Counted from the first letter of the stretch, positions 16,262 through 25,279 are shown. The stretch: 36,459 nucleotides of DNA from Bradyrhizobium sp. (GCA_028290305.1 JAQGKC010000262.1:1-36459), one strand, 5' to 3'. The notes: generated by a model from the sequence alone, not told the origin. Made by a program: numbers and translations.

Positions 16262-17362
16262 CTAATGCTGCTGGGGAATTCTTACATTCGCTAAAAGCGA
16301 AATGAGATCCGATTGCCTCGCTGTCCCGGTCTTGGCGAACACCGCCTTGACCTGGCTCCGGATGGTTTCCCGGGACAAGCCCAATCCGGCCGCGAGATCA
16401 TCGATTGTCTTTCCCTGAAGCAGGCCATTGGCCGTGCGGATTTCGGCCGGCGACAGATCGAACAGGCCATTGAGCAGATCATCCGGGAGCGCCCGGGATG
16501 ATGCAAGCGGCGTGATCATCAAGATGCCCATCGCCGGACCAAAGATATCGTGCGCGGAACGCCGGACCGGTATGACGTGGACAACCATCGCTTCGTTTTT
16601 TTCGTCGGCTGGAACGGCAATCGACTTCGCACCGAATTGGAATTCACCCGAATTCAGATTTTCAATGGTCTCTGAAAGCAAGGCGTTGGCGCGGGCGTTT
16701 GTCAGCGCGACCTTGCCGAATGCGCTTGCAACAATCTGGCTGCCTGCGTGTTCGAACAATGAATTTGCCGCAGCGACTTTTCCGTCCCTCAACAAAACGG
16801 CGGCGGGAAGTCCCATCATCGTCAGGGACTCGGCCATTCCCAGAGCGCGCTCGAGGCCCAGCCTGGCCGACATCAACGAGGCTCGCGCAAGATGCGGCCG
16901 CAACGCATTCAGTTTGGGAATGACCTCCGCCTCAACGGGTCCGTCCACGAACCGGCGCTCGATGCTAAACACCAGCATATCGTCGCTCGGCACCTGAACC
17001 AGGGTACCGACCGCCCAGCCAAGACCCAGCGGCCGCAACAGATCTCGAATATTCGGATCGCATTCAAGATCCTCTGGTGTCCACAAATCGACATCCCGGA
17101 TAAATCCGGCATGCTTGTGCAACATCAGCCTTTCCAATCTGGTGTTTCGCTCGTGCCATCGGCCTTCGAGGAATTCCTCACCGACATGCCGCAAACATTC
17201 TGACGAAACCATCCGGAACGTCCGGGGATCGGCGGTAATCAGGAATGTCCCGGCCGCGCCGGCCATTTTTGCCAGACTATCGAGAACAGCAGGCCACTTG
17301 TCCGGAACCGCGGCGGCCTCGTAAATCAGGTCCAGCAACTGACTGGACTCCTCAAGCGACAT
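16262..17362 (-). CDS. LuxR-type helix-turn-helix transcriptional regulator
   Basis: A 366-residue regulator. The C-terminal 60 residues form a LuxR-type HTH: LFDLSPAEIRTANGLLQGKTIDDLAAGLGLSRETIRSQVKAVFAKTG, with the typical SPAE start and the recognition helix SRETIRSQVKAVF. The large N-terminal part (1-300) has no signature I can name; the segment at 175-270 (AAVLLRDGKVAAANSLFEHA) looks PAS-like. There is no receiver domain, so it likely senses a small molecule or protein directly. The ATG at 17360-17362 follows GTGGAGAATTAA, a good ribosome binding site. A perfect 18 bp palindrome 115 bp upstream may be its own operator. A fragment of a sister gene survives at 14985-15086. Confidence 0.85.
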   Translation of the reverse strand: MSLEESSQLLDLIYEAAAVPDKWPAVLDSLAKMAGAAGTFLITADPRTFRMVSSECLRHVGEEFLEGRWHERNTRLERLMLHKHAGFIRDVDLWTPEDLECDPNIRDLLRPLGLGWAVGTLVQVPSDDMLVFSIERRFVDGPVEAEVIPKLNALRPHLARASLMSARLGLERALGMAESLTMMGLPAAVLLRDGKVAAANSLFEHAGSQIVASAFGKVALTNARANALLSETIENLNSGEFQFGAKSIAVPADEKNEAMVVHVIPVRRSAHDIFGPAMGILMITPLASSRALPDDLLNGLFDLSPAEIRTANGLLQGKTIDDLAAGLGLSRETIRSQVKAVFAKTGTARQSDLISLLANVRIPQQH

Positions 17363-17476
17363 TTAATTCTCCACCCCCCGGAATGACCGGCAATCCATGC
17401 GATGGCTCCAAGCCGGAAGCCACCTCCACCTCGGCTTCGGAGATTGCCGACGCATCTGCCGCGGAAGGATACTTCG

Positions 17477-17494
17477 TTCACCCGAACGGGTGAA
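17477..17494. promoter_or_regulatory. 18 bp palindrome upstream of the LuxR-type gene
   Basis: TTCACCCG-AA-CGGGTGAA, a perfect 8+2+8 inverted repeat in the gap between the regulator gene (start 17362, minus) and tRNA-Phe. The symmetry and length suit a dimeric helix-turn-helix regulator, and autoregulation by the adjacent gene is the simplest guess. It could instead be an RNA hairpin, but the two-base loop is too tight for a good one. Confidence 0.4.
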
Positions 17495-17612
17495 GCGGCT
17501 TGCAGGCCAATCGGTGAAGTTCAGGGATTGATACTGGGGCAGCCGAGGAAGCACGAGGAATTTCGAGGGCGCGCCTCGGATGGCCGGATTCACGGCCGTT
17601 TCGGCCAGTTTA

Positions 17613-17688
17613 TGGTGCCCAGGGGCGGGATCGAACCACCGACACTGCGATTTTCAGTCGCATGCTCTACCAACTGAGCTACCTGGGC
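17613..17688 (-). tRNA. tRNA-Phe (GAA)
   Basis: A 76-nt cloverleaf on the minus strand with an encoded CCA end (17613-17615). The acceptor stem GCCCAGG pairs with CCTGGGC, the D-arm contains AGCTCAGTTGGTAGAGC, the anticodon loop is CTGAAAA with GAA as anticodon, and the T-arm contains GGTTCGATCC. It follows yacG on the same strand, as is common for this block in alphaproteobacteria. A hairpin (CCGACCC 17693-17699 with GGGTCGG 17707-17713) precedes the tRNA and may be a processing or termination signal for yacG. Confidence 0.96.
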
Positions 17689-17908
17689 ACTTCCGACCCG
17701 CGAGGGGGGTCGGGAGCGCCGGTTTATAGTCAGGCCGGGCAGCCCTGTCCACCACGCTTCGCCTGCTTGTCCGGCATAGCCCGAAGGGCGACGACGGACG
17801 GCTACGCGTGGCGCAGCCACGCAGACGAATGGTGCCCGGCACAGCCTGAGGGCGACGACGAACCGCCCAAATCAGGCGCCGACAGCCCCAAAACACGCGA
17901 AATGACGC

Positions 17909-18115
17909 TCAATCCGCGTCTTCGTCGTCATCCTCGGCAGCGGGAATCCGATAGGAATTCGACAGCCAGCGGTTCAGATCGACGTTCCGGCAGCGCTCGG
18001 AACAAAACGGGTGCGAGGCCTCGGTGGCCGGCTTGCCGCAGATCGGGCACGGCTTGGCCGATCCCTTGGGCTTTCCCTTGCCGGATCCGGCATCTTTTAA
18101 CGGCTTAGCTGGCAT
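17909..18115 (-). CDS. yacG: DNA gyrase inhibitor YacG, zinc-binding
   Basis: A 68-residue protein with the YacG zinc ribbon: [29 protein letters not shown], whose four Cys (CxxC and CSERC) bind one zinc. Behind it are SNSYRIP and an acidic tail EDDDEDAD, also typical. In other bacteria YacG binds GyrB and inhibits gyrase. The gene start overlaps the end of maf by 11 bp, so translation of the two is coupled. It is the last protein gene of the murA-to-yacG block and is followed by tRNA-Phe. Confidence 0.93.
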   Translation of the reverse strand: MPAKPLKDAGSGKGKPKGSAKPCPICGKPATEASHPFCSERCRNVDLNRWLSNSYRIPAAEDDDEDAD

Positions 18116-18728
18116 TCAACCATCCGAAGCGAATCGGAAAACCTTCGCCGCCGAGCAGCGAAATCGACTCATAGAGCGGAAGGCCCACGATATTGGTGTA
18201 GGAGCCGACCATCTTGACCACGAACGATCCGGCAATGCCCTGCACGGCATAGCCGCCGGCTTTGCCGCGCCATTCGCCGGAGCCGATATAGGCTTGGATG
18301 TCGTCCTCGCTCAAGCGCTTGAAGCGCACGCGGGTCTCGATCAGGCGCTGGCGAAAGGCCTCCTTCGGCGTCACCAGGCAGATCGCGGTGTAGACGCGGT
18401 GGTTGCGCCCCGACAACAGTCGCAGGCATTGCGAGGCTTCGTCCACCAGGTTCGCCTTGGGCAGGATGCGGCGGCCGACCGCGACCACGGTGTCGGCGGC
18501 AAGAATGAAGGCACCGCGCAATTCGTCATCGAGCTGCACCGATTTGAGCGCGGCATCGGCCTTGGCCCGGGCGAGCCGGTTGGCGCAGGCGCGCGGCAGC
18601 TCCGCCCGTTTCGGGGTCTCGTCGACGTCGGCGGGACGCAGCGCATCGGGCTCGATGCCGGCCTGATTGAGCAGGCTGAGCCGTCGCGGCGAACCGGAAG
18701 CAAGAACGAATTTGGGGCGGCCTAGCAT
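18105..18728 (-). CDS. maf: Maf family nucleotide pyrophosphatase
   Basis: A 207-residue Maf/HAM1-fold enzyme. Diagnostic parts are [18 protein letters not shown] (SxSPRR motif) at the N-terminus, the base-binding [16 protein letters not shown] with its DTVV, and the C-terminal [21 protein letters not shown] and NIVGLPLYE. Maf proteins hydrolyse nucleoside triphosphates, often modified or non-canonical ones, to monophosphates, and some affect septum formation. The overlap with yacG (11 bp) indicates cotranslation. In related genomes infA usually sits just upstream; here the 231 bp upstream contain only repeats. Confidence 0.93.
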   Translation of the reverse strand: MLGRPKFVLASGSPRRLSLLNQAGIEPDALRPADVDETPKRAELPRACANRLARAKADAALKSVQLDDELRGAFILAADTVVAVGRRILPKANLVDEASQCLRLLSGRNHRVYTAICLVTPKEAFRQRLIETRVRFKRLSEDDIQAYIGSGEWRGKAGGYAVQGIAGSFVVKMVGSYTNIVGLPLYESISLLGGEGFPIRFGWLNAS

Positions 18729-18817
18729 GCTGTTTTTTGTGCTGAAAAAAGATTCGGAGGGCGGAACGCGCGCGGAAACTATCGGAAGGCCTTGCTTGAG
18801 ACAACCGCGCAGGTGTT

Positions 18818-18915
18818 CCCTCTCCCTTTCGGAAGGGGCTCGGACGAAGGGGTGTGGCCAGTCATGATGCCATCCCCCACCTGACGCTACGCACTGGCCT
18901 CTCCCAAAGGGAGAG
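18818..18915. repeat. Inverted-repeat-rich intergenic sequence between LMW phosphatase gene and maf
   Basis: The left edge CCCTCTCCCTTT and right edge AAAGGGAGAG are complementary over about 10 bp and enclose a GC-rich interior. The right edge also forms a tight hairpin CTCTCCC-AAA-GGGAGAG (18899-18915), 45 bp after the phosphatase stop in its direction of transcription and without a U tract. The whole gap 18729-18959 shows no coding frame that I can support. Confidence 0.5.
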
Positions 18916-18959
18916 TTCTGCGAATTGGCAGATTCGCGATACCCTTTTATGACCGAATT

Positions 18960-19427
18960 CTAGCCGCTCGCGGCCCCCACCTTCGAAAACCGCCTGCGGA
19001 TTCGCAGCACCAGCCCGTCGCAGACCTCGCGATAGGCTTCGAGTTTCTGCTCGCGATTGCCCTCCGCGCCGGTGGGATCCTGCGTCGGCCAGTATTCCAC
19101 ATCGGCAGCTAACGTGCGCGTCAGCTCCAGCGCCTTGTGATGCGCCTCGGGCGACAGTGTGATGATCAGGTCGAAATTGAGCCCTTCCCAATCGTCCAGT
19201 TCCTCGAACGTGGTCGGCTTGTGGCCCGATATATCCTGGCCAAGTTCCGCCATCACGGCGACCGCGAACGGATCGAGTTCGCCTTTCTTGACGCCGGCGG
19301 ATTTGACATACAGCGCCTGAGGGAACATCCGCTGCAGCAGGCTTTCCGCCATGGGCGAACGCACGCTGTTCAAGCCGCATGCGAACAGCACGGCCTGCGG
19401 AGTGCGCACCCGCGGTGGCGCCGCCAT
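18960..19427 (-). CDS. Low-molecular-weight protein tyrosine phosphatase family protein
   Basis: A 155-residue protein with the P-loop CGLNSVRS (Cys17 to Arg23, CX5R) right after the first strand AVLFA, and a second motif YWPTQDPTG whose Asp is the usual general acid. This is the LMW-PTP/arsenate reductase fold. The extra cysteines needed for thioredoxin-coupled arsenate reduction are not obvious, so a phosphatase is more likely. The Asn in the loop (GLNS) is the conserved LMW-PTP residue. It is part of the conserved block between the UPF0262 gene and maf; a family A repeat fills the 69 bp between it and the UPF0262 gene. Confidence 0.88.
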   Translation of the reverse strand: MAAPPRVRTPQAVLFACGLNSVRSPMAESLLQRMFPQALYVKSAGVKKGELDPFAVAVMAELGQDISGHKPTTFEELDDWEGLNFDLIITLSPEAHHKALELTRTLAADVEYWPTQDPTGAEGNREQKLEAYREVCDGLVLRIRRRFSKVGAASG

Positions 19428-19448
19428 GCGCTAGGTTTCTTTTCTTTT

Positions 19449-19499
19449 GGGCATGACCTTTTCGGAAAACCGCACCCCACTTTTCCGGGTCATGCCCTA
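19449..19499. repeat. Palindromic intergenic element, family A (short copy)
   Basis: GGGCATGACC (19449-19458) and GGTCATGCCC (19488-19497) enclose ttttcggaaaaccgcacccc and on to acttttccg, closely related to the right halves of the elements at 6883-6987 and 27855-27982. The last bases (CTA at 19497-19499) are the reverse complement of the TAG stop codon of the UPF0262 gene. Confidence 0.8.
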
Positions 19500-19991
19500 A
19501 CCCTTCCAATGCAGGACGCAGATCAGCGTGAACAGCCGGCGGGCGGTTTCGAAATCAACCCGCACCTTGCCCTTCAGTCGCTCCTGCAGCGTGCGCGAAC
19601 CTTCGTCATGGATGCCGCGGCGGCCCATGTCGATGGCCTCGATCTTGTCCGGCGTCGCGGTGCGGATCGCCTGATAGTAGCTGTCGCAGATCATGAAATA
19701 GTCTTTCACGATGCGCCGGAACGGCGTCAGCGACAACAGATGCGCCACCACAGGCGCGCCGTCTTCACGGCGGATGTCGAACATCAGCCGGTTGCCGGTG
19801 ATGCCGATATGCAGGGTGAACGGCCCGTGATCGGCGCCTTCCGGCGCGAACAGGTTTTTTTCGACGAGATCGTAGATCGCGATCGCACGCTCGTGTTCGA
19901 TATCGGGACCGGAACGTCCGATCGATTCCTCATCGAGTGTCACCGCGACGATGCGATTGTGCGAATCCTCCTCTGCGGGCGGCTTGGTCAT
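19497..19991 (-). CDS. UPF0262 family protein
   Basis: A 164-residue protein of the alphaproteobacterial UPF0262 family. Recognisable segments are [30 protein letters not shown] at the N-terminus, [19 protein letters not shown] in the middle and [45 protein letters not shown], then a C-terminal domain [18 protein letters not shown]. The ATG at 19989-19991 overlaps the hisD stop codon as ATGA, giving coupled translation. Its own stop codon lies inside the edge of a family A repeat. Function is unknown; the strict linkage to hisD and murA is the main clue. Confidence 0.92.
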   Translation of the reverse strand: MTKPPAEEDSHNRIVAVTLDEESIGRSGPDIEHERAIAIYDLVEKNLFAPEGADHGPFTLHIGITGNRLMFDIRREDGAPVVAHLLSLTPFRRIVKDYFMICDSYYQAIRTATPDKIEAIDMGRRGIHDEGSRTLQERLKGKVRVDFETARRLFTLICVLHWKG

Positions 19992-21283
19992 GGCAGATTG
20001 AGGCGCAGTCCGACCGAACGCGCATGGGCATCGAGGCCTTCGGCCTTGCCCAGCGTCATCGCAGCCGGCCCCAGGGCTCGCAACTGATCCGGCCCGCATT
20101 TCAGGATCGAGGTTCGTTTCATGAAGTCGAGCACGCCAAGGCCGGACGAGAACCGCGCCGAACGCGCGGTCGGCAGCACGTGGTTGGAGCCGCCGACATA
20201 ATCGCCGATTGCCTCCGGCGTATGAGGTCCGAGGAAGATCGCGCCGGCATTGCGGATTTGCGCCGAGAGCGCTTCAGGATCCGATGTCATGATCTCCAGA
20301 TGCTCGGCGGCGATCGCGTTCGCCAGCGATACAGCCTCGTCGAGGCTCCTCACCGTGATGATCGCGCCAAAGTCGTTCCACGAGGCGCGCGCGATTGGCG
20401 CGCGCGGCAGCGTGTTCAACTGGGATTCCACCGCGCGTTCGACGTCATCGGCAAGCGCGGCATCGTCGGTGATCAGGATCGACTGGGCGTTGACGTCGTG
20501 CTCGGCCTGCGCCAGCAGATCGGCGGCGATCCAGCCGGCATTGCCGGTGCGATCGGCGATCACAAGCACTTCCGACGGACCTGCGATCATGTCGATGCCG
20601 ACCTTGCCGAACACCAGCCGCTTGGCGGCGGCGACATAGGCGTTGCCGGGACCGACGATCTTCGCCACCGGCGCGATGGTCGCGGTGCCGTAGGCCAGCG
20701 CGGCCACCGCCTGCGCGCCGCCGACGCGGTAGATCTCGGACACGCCGCCGAGATGCGCCGCGGCCAGCACCAGCGGATTGAGCTTGCCGTCGGGCGACGG
20801 CACCACCATCACCACGCGCGCGACGCCGGCGACTCCAGCCGGCACGGCATTCATCAGCACCGAGGACGGATACGCCGCCGTGCCGCCCGGGACGTAAAGA
20901 CCAACGGCATCGATGGCGCTCCAGCGCCAGCCGAGTTCGACGCCCAGCGGATCGGTGAAGCGCACATCCTTCGGCAATTGCTGGCGATGGAAGCTTTCGA
21001 TCCGGTTACGCGCGAATGTCAGCGCATCAAGCGTTTCGGTGTCGCAGGCTTTCACCGCCGCGTCGATTTCAGCCGGGGTAACGCGCAAGCGGCTCGCGTC
21101 CAGATCAAGGCGGTCGAACTTGCGCGTCGCCTCGATCAGCGCGACGTCGCCCCGTGCCGCCACGTCGTCGACGATGGCACGCGTTGCGCTCTCGATATCG
21201 GCGGATATCTCGCGCTTCATCGCAAGAAATCCTGCGAATCGCTCGGCGAAATCGGTGCTGCTTCTGTCTAGTCGAACAGGCAT
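19988..21283 (-). CDS. hisD: Histidinol dehydrogenase
   Basis: A 431-residue enzyme that oxidises L-histidinol to L-histidine in two NAD+-dependent steps, the end of histidine synthesis. Typical segments: [37 protein letters not shown], the signature [34 protein letters not shown] with the catalytic Glu-His pair, and [19 protein letters not shown]. The ATG at 21281-21283 (MPVRLDRS) follows GGGAAG; a longer frame from 21328 is less likely. It overlaps the UPF0262 gene by four bases (ATGA). Its distance from the other his genes and its place next to murA is the usual alphaproteobacterial arrangement. Confidence 0.97.
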   Translation of the reverse strand: MPVRLDRSSTDFAERFAGFLAMKREISADIESATRAIVDDVAARGDVALIEATRKFDRLDLDASRLRVTPAEIDAAVKACDTETLDALTFARNRIESFHRQQLPKDVRFTDPLGVELGWRWSAIDAVGLYVPGGTAAYPSSVLMNAVPAGVAGVARVVMVVPSPDGKLNPLVLAAAHLGGVSEIYRVGGAQAVAALAYGTATIAPVAKIVGPGNAYVAAAKRLVFGKVGIDMIAGPSEVLVIADRTGNAGWIAADLLAQAEHDVNAQSILITDDAALADDVERAVESQLNTLPRAPIARASWNDFGAIITVRSLDEAVSLANAIAAEHLEIMTSDPEALSAQIRNAGAIFLGPHTPEAIGDYVGGSNHVLPTARSARFSSGLGVLDFMKRTSILKCGPDQLRALGPAAMTLGKAEGLDAHARSVGLRLNLP

Positions 21284-21401
21284 GGTGGCTTCCCAGCGGG
21301 TCTTTAGCGCGTATTGCCCACTGCTCAATGGCGCGGCGACAAATCGCCGTCAACCCTTCAGCTCGCGGATTAAGTTAATCGGCGGCAGAGCAAGATATTC
21401 C

Positions 21402-21501
21402 GTCATTCCGGGATGGTCCGCAGGACCAGACCTCAGATGTGCAATTGCACATCGGGAATCTCGAGATTCCGGGTTCGCGCTAGCGCGCGCCCCGGAATGA
21501 C
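21402..21501. repeat. Palindromic intergenic element, family C (copy 1)
   Basis: A 100 bp element bounded by gtcattccggg (from 21402) and ccccggaatgac (to 21501). It contains a perfect 18 bp palindrome GATGTGCAA/TTGCACATC (21436-21453) and near the right end gattccgggttcgcgctagc, which continues gcgcgccccggaatgac. That right half of about 37 bp is nearly identical to the element at 23468-23546. It lies in the gap between DUF2948 gene and hisD. Confidence 0.8.
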
Positions 21502-21578
21502 ATTTGTAGCAGACGCGCATGGGAACACAGACGCGCTGGGCACGGTGCGAACATCGCATCTTTGCCCACCCCTACCAC

Positions 21579-22043
21579 TCAGACGTCCAGCCCGGATGGC
21601 TCGGCGCCCTCGCCGAGGTCGGAGGTCCCGAGATCGTCCGCGCCGAGATCGGCCAGCTCGCATTCGAGGCATTCGACGTCCAGCCGGAGCGCGCCGCCCC
21701 GGCTGAACATCAGCACCGCGCTGCCGCCGGGTGCTTCGCCCGGATGAAACTCGATCCCGAGCAGTTCCAGCGCGGTTTCCGGCGCGTCCAGGTCGATATT
21801 ACGCGACTTGCACGACAATACGCGGTCAAAGCGCAGCGCCGAGACCAGGCGGCGCGAAGCGGTTTCCCCGGCAAGCGTCTGTTCCCAATCCAGCCGGTTC
21901 ATGCCGACCACCAGCCGCTTTTCGCCTTGCCGCCAGATAATGTCGGAGGTCTGCACACGGGCGTCCTGCACATGCGCGGAAATGACGGCGAGGTCGTCGG
22001 CATCGAGGGCAATCAATTTGAGCTGGGCCGTCACCAATAACAC
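21579..22043 (-). CDS. DUF2948 family protein
   Basis: About 154 residues; DUF2948 family. The start QLKLIALDADDLAVISAHVQDA, the middle IIWRQGEKRLVVGMNRLDWEQ and the segment SALRFDRVLSCKSRNIDL are typical, as is the end GGALRLDVECLECELADLG. Function is unknown; the gene almost always sits between murA and hisD in this class. Three alternative starts exist: GTG at 22041-22043, TTG at 22035-22037 and GTG at 22032-22034. The last is best spaced from GGG. Only 22 bp separate it from the murA stop, so cotranscription is likely. An acidic, Gly-rich tail (ADDLGTSDLGEGAEPSG) is probably disordered. Confidence 0.88.
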   Translation of the reverse strand: MLLVTAQLKLIALDADDLAVISAHVQDARVQTSDIIWRQGEKRLVVGMNRLDWEQTLAGETASRRLVSALRFDRVLSCKSRNIDLDAPETALELLGIEFHPGEAPGGSAVLMFSRGGALRLDVECLECELADLGADDLGTSDLGEGAEPSGLDV

Positions 22044-22065
22044 CCGATCATTTGCGCGTTAAAGT

Positions 22066-23355
22066 TCAATCGCTGATGCGCTCGATGGAAGCGCCGCATG
22101 CCGACAGTTTTTCCTCCAGCCGCTCAAACCCGCGATCGAGGTGATAGACGCGGTTGACCATGGTTTCGCCTTCGGCGGCAAGGCCCGCGATCACCAACGA
22201 TACCGACGCGCGCAGGTCCGTTGCCATGACAGGCGCGCCGCGCAGTTTGGCGATGCCATCGATCGTGGCGGTCTCGCCGTCGAGACTGATCCGCGCGCCG
22301 AACCGCGCCAGTTCCTGCACATGCATGAAGCGATTTTCGAAAATCGTCTCGGTGATCTGCGAAGAGCCCTTGGCGCAGGCCATCAGCGCCATCAGCTGCG
22401 CCTGCAGATCGGTGGGAAAGCCCGGAAACGGCGCCGTTGAAACCGTCACGGGCCCGATTCCGGCGCCGTTGCGGGCAACACGAATGCCTTCATTGTTGAC
22501 GGTGATGACAGCGCCGGCCTGCGTCAGCACGTCGAGCGCCGATTGCAGCAGTTCCGGCCGCGCGCCGGCCAGTTGCACATCGCCGCCGGTCATCGCCACC
22601 GCCATCGCATAGGTGCCGGTTTCGATTCGATCGGGCAGCACGGTGTGCCGCGCGCCCTTGAGCTTGCTGACGCCCTCGATGACGATGCGGGGCGTACCGG
22701 CGCCGGAAACGCGCGCACCCATCTTGTTCAAGCAGTCGGCGACATCCAGAATTTCCGGCTCGCAGGCGGCGTTGGTGATGACGGTGGTGCCCGCAGCCAA
22801 GGTCGCTGCCATCAGCGCGACATGGGTGCCGCTCACCGTCACTTTGGGAAAATCGATATTGGCGCCTTTCAGCCCGCCCGGCGCCTTCGCGATCACATAG
22901 CCGCCGTCGATGGTAATTTCCGCGCCGAGTTTCTCCAGCGCCATGATCAGCAAATCGACCGGCCTTGTGCCGATGGCGCAGCCACCGGGCAGCGAGACCT
23001 TGGCCTCGTGCATCCGCGCCAGCAGCGGGGCGATCACCCAGAAACTCGCGCGCATCCGCGATACCAGCTCGTAAGGCGCGGTGGTATCGATGATATTGGC
23101 CGCCGAAATGTGCAGGGTCTGCCCCTGGTATTCATGATCGCCAGGACGTTTTCCCGCCGACATGATATCGACGCCGTGATTGCCGAGAATGCGCTGCAGC
23201 TGCGCGACGTCGGCAAGCCGCGGCACGTTGTCGAGAACCAGCGTCTCCTCCGACAGCAGGCCGGCGATCATCAACGGCAATGCCGCATTCTTTGCGCCCG
23301 AGATCGGAATGGTGCCGTTGAGTTGGCTGCCGCCGACGATGCGAATGCGATCCAT
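22066..23355 (-). CDS. murA: UDP-N-acetylglucosamine 1-carboxyvinyltransferase
   Basis: A 429-residue enzyme catalysing the first committed step of peptidoglycan synthesis, transfer of enolpyruvate from PEP to UDP-GlcNAc in the cytosol. It begins [24 protein letters not shown] with the conserved Lys22-Asn23, has the catalytic loop [14 protein letters not shown] with Cys126 (the fosfomycin target is present, so no intrinsic Cys-to-Asp resistance), and keeps [16 protein letters not shown] and [17 protein letters not shown]. The ATG at 23353-23355 follows GGGGA. Upstream in-frame codons would add a tail unlike the family. The gene heads the conserved murA-DUF2948-hisD block. Confidence 0.97.
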   Translation of the reverse strand: MDRIRIVGGSQLNGTIPISGAKNAALPLMIAGLLSEETLVLDNVPRLADVAQLQRILGNHGVDIMSAGKRPGDHEYQGQTLHISAANIIDTTAPYELVSRMRASFWVIAPLLARMHEAKVSLPGGCAIGTRPVDLLIMALEKLGAEITIDGGYVIAKAPGGLKGANIDFPKVTVSGTHVALMAATLAAGTTVITNAACEPEILDVADCLNKMGARVSGAGTPRIVIEGVSKLKGARHTVLPDRIETGTYAMAVAMTGGDVQLAGARPELLQSALDVLTQAGAVITVNNEGIRVARNGAGIGPVTVSTAPFPGFPTDLQAQLMALMACAKGSSQITETIFENRFMHVQELARFGARISLDGETATIDGIAKLRGAPVMATDLRASVSLVIAGLAAEGETMVNRVYHLDRGFERLEEKLSACGASIERISD

Positions 23356-23467
23356 ACCGATCCCCGCTTTTGCTATGCATAAACTATAGGGCGACCGGGC
23401 CCTTATGGCAAAAGCGTGAAATTTGCGGCTATTTGATGGGTTTTGAGGCGGGTTGGCCGATCGCACC

Positions 23468-23546
23468 GTCATTCCGGGGCAGCCCGGAGAGCTGAACCCG
23501 GAATCGCGAAATTCCGGGTTCGCGCTAGCGCGCGCCCCGGAATGAC
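23468..23546. repeat. Palindromic intergenic element, family C (copy 2)
   Basis: A 79 bp element bounded by gtcattccgggg and ccccggaatgac, with an internal pair cccggaat / attccggg. Its right half is nearly identical to that of the element at 21402-21501. It occupies the gap between murA and the SDR-like gene that ends at 23558. Confidence 0.8.
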
Positions 23547-23557
23547 GGCGGCTTAGT

Positions 23558-24217
23558 CTAGACGCGATTAATATCTTCGCTCTCCAACACCGGTTTTGGA
23601 TAGCCGTCACGCGCGACCTTGATCATGGCGCGGCCGACCTGTTCGGTCGTGGTCACGTATTTCGGTGCGATCCGATTTAGCAGTGTCAGCACCGGCGCGG
23701 CCACGACATAGACCGCCTGATACCATGCGGTCTTGGACCTGATGCCGTGCAGCGGCTGAATACCTGCGGGGCGAAACATATAGGCCGCCTTGAACGGCAG
23801 CATGAGCAGATCGTTCTCGGTCTTGCCTTTGACCCGCGCCCACATCAGCCGGCCTTGCTCGGTCGAGTCGGTGCCCCGGCCCGTCACATAGATGAACACC
23901 ATGCCCGGATTGAGCTTCGAAAGCGTCGTCGCCGCGGCAAGCGTGATGTCATAGGTCAAATGCCGGTAGCGCTCCTCGCTCATGCCGACCGAACTGACAC
24001 CGAGACAGAAAAAACACGCATCGAATCCCGCGAGCTGAGCCTCGATCGAGGAGAAATCCAGAAAATTATCGTGCACGATTTCGCGCAGCTTGGCATTTCG
24101 TTGTCCGGTCGGGTTGCGTCCGATCGCGAGCACGCTTTCGATGCCGGGATCGAGCAGGCATTCGCGCAAGCAACCTTGTCCGACCATGCCGGTTGCGCCG
24201 AACAGAATGACTTTCAT
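23558..24217 (-). CDS. NAD(P)-binding Rossmann protein, atypical SDR
   Basis: A 219-residue protein that starts [20 protein letters not shown], the GxxGxxG nucleotide-binding loop of atypical SDRs. It continues with [72 protein letters not shown] and [13 protein letters not shown]. The YxxxK catalytic pair is not evident; Lys in RVKGKTE may be the remaining active-site Lys, so it may bind NADP without classical catalysis. Homologues are often annotated as NAD-dependent epimerase/dehydratase or semialdehyde dehydrogenase-like. It ends 32 bp upstream of the next SDR gene start region and is probably cotranscribed with that gene, because both run on the minus strand. Confidence 0.82.
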   Translation of the reverse strand: MKVILFGATGMVGQGCLRECLLDPGIESVLAIGRNPTGQRNAKLREIVHDNFLDFSSIEAQLAGFDACFFCLGVSSVGMSEERYRHLTYDITLAAATTLSKLNPGMVFIYVTGRGTDSTEQGRLMWARVKGKTENDLLMLPFKAAYMFRPAGIQPLHGIRSKTAWYQAVYVVAAPVLTLLNRIAPKYVTTTEQVGRAMIKVARDGYPKPVLESEDINRV

Positions 24218-24249
24218 TCGATTTCCCGTTGCATCGTTGCGTTACCCAT

Positions 24250-25188
24250 TCAGGCGGCGGCCGCGACCCGATCGAACGATACACCGGTCAGAGCCGCCGA
24301 GACGTCCCAGAGCCGTGCCGCCACCGTGGCGTCTTCCGCCCGCGGCATGATCTTCGCCGGCACCGGTGGCCCCTTCAACTCGTAGAACCAGTTAGGGCCG
24401 TAATAGCCGGCCGGCCTCGCCTCCGGCGACGTGGCGGCAAACAAAGTGGGCAGCGCGCCTTCGGCGGCAGAGTGACTGACGAAGGGCCGAAGCGCCTTGT
24501 TGATCTGCCATAACAAGCCGCTGGCGCCCGGACCATTGGTGATCAGGTCGGTTCGCGCATAACCGGGATGCGCGGCGTTGCTCATCAATCCCCAGCCGGC
24601 GGCATCGCTGCGGCATTGAAGCTCGATAGCAAATATCAGCATCGCCAGTTTCGACTGGGCATACGCCTTCCAGGGAATGTAGGACCGCGTGCCTTGCAGA
24701 TCGTCAAAATTGATCGTGCCCGCGCGATGCGCAAGGCTGGAGAGATTGACGACGCGGGGCTGATTGCCGCGACGAAGCAACGCCAGCAAATGCGCGGTGA
24801 GCGCATAATGACCGAGATAGTTGGTGCCGAACTGCATCTCGAAGCCATCGGCTGTGGTCTGCCGCTCCGGCAGTGCCATGACGCCGGCATTGTTAATCAG
24901 CAGATCGAGCGAGGCATAAGCGGCGGCGAAGCGCGCCGCGAAATCAGCTACCGAGGCCAGCTTCGCCAGATCGAGGTCTTCGTAGGAAATCCTGGCATCC
25001 GGAAATTGACTGCGAATGCTCTGCAAAGCGAGATGGCCCTTCGCTTCATTGCGGCCGGTGAGCACCACCGTTGCACCGGCGCCTGCGAGCGCCAGCGCGG
25101 TTTCATAGCCGAGACCGCCGGTAGCGCCGGTAATGACGGCGGTCTTGCCATCCAGGGGCGGAATGTCTGCAGTGGTCCAGCCGGTCAT
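24250..25188 (-). CDS. SDR family oxidoreductase, retinol-dehydrogenase-like
   Basis: A 312-residue short-chain dehydrogenase: AVITGATGGLGYETALALAG (TGxxxGxG), DLDLAKLASV, LLINNAGVMALPERQTTADG, VVNLSSLAHRAG with the Ser, YAQSKLAM as YxxxK, and AAHPGYARTDL. The length and the NNAGVM and HPG elements place it with the retinol dehydrogenase/WW-oxidoreductase-like branch, which uses NADP(H) on hydrophobic alcohols or ketones. The ATG at 25186-25188 has GGAG eight bases upstream. It is divergent from the TetR gene at 25280 across 91 bp that contain an inverted repeat, so the regulator probably controls it. The true substrate is unknown. Confidence 0.9.
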   Translation of the reverse strand: MTGWTTADIPPLDGKTAVITGATGGLGYETALALAGAGATVVLTGRNEAKGHLALQSIRSQFPDARISYEDLDLAKLASVADFAARFAAAYASLDLLINNAGVMALPERQTTADGFEMQFGTNYLGHYALTAHLLALLRRGNQPRVVNLSSLAHRAGTINFDDLQGTRSYIPWKAYAQSKLAMLIFAIELQCRSDAAGWGLMSNAAHPGYARTDLITNGPGASGLLWQINKALRPFVSHSAAEGALPTLFAATSPEARPAGYYGPNWFYELKGPPVPAKIMPRAEDATVAARLWDVSAALTGVSFDRVAAAA

Positions 25189-25242
25189 GCTTATATCTCC
25201 TGGGCTCGATTCGTTGCGGACGCCGCCCGCTTGGTCTAAATG

Positions 25243-25255
25243 TGCACTTGGTGCA
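25243..25255. promoter_or_regulatory. Candidate TetR operator between SDR and TetR genes
   Basis: TGCAC-TTG-GTGCA, a perfect 5+3+5 inverted repeat. Partial symmetry continues outward (AAA at 25238-25240, TTT at 25258-25260), giving about 23 bp. It is in the 91 bp gap between the divergent SDR gene and TetR gene, the usual place for a TetR family operator that controls both. Assignment rests on symmetry and position only. Confidence 0.5.
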
Positions 25256-25279
25256 AGTTTGCAAGAGGTGAAATTTGGG

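Noticed and set aside
17662..18108. 148-codon open frame over the tRNA-Phe/yacG region
   Set aside because: It runs through the tRNA and opposite yacG; composition is not protein-like.
19937..21271. 444-codon open frame on the plus strand opposite hisD
   Set aside because: hisD on the other strand is certain; the antisense frame is Arg/His/Asp-rich without any domain.
22543..23382. 279-codon open frame opposite murA
   Set aside because: Shadow of murA, no ribosome binding site or family features.
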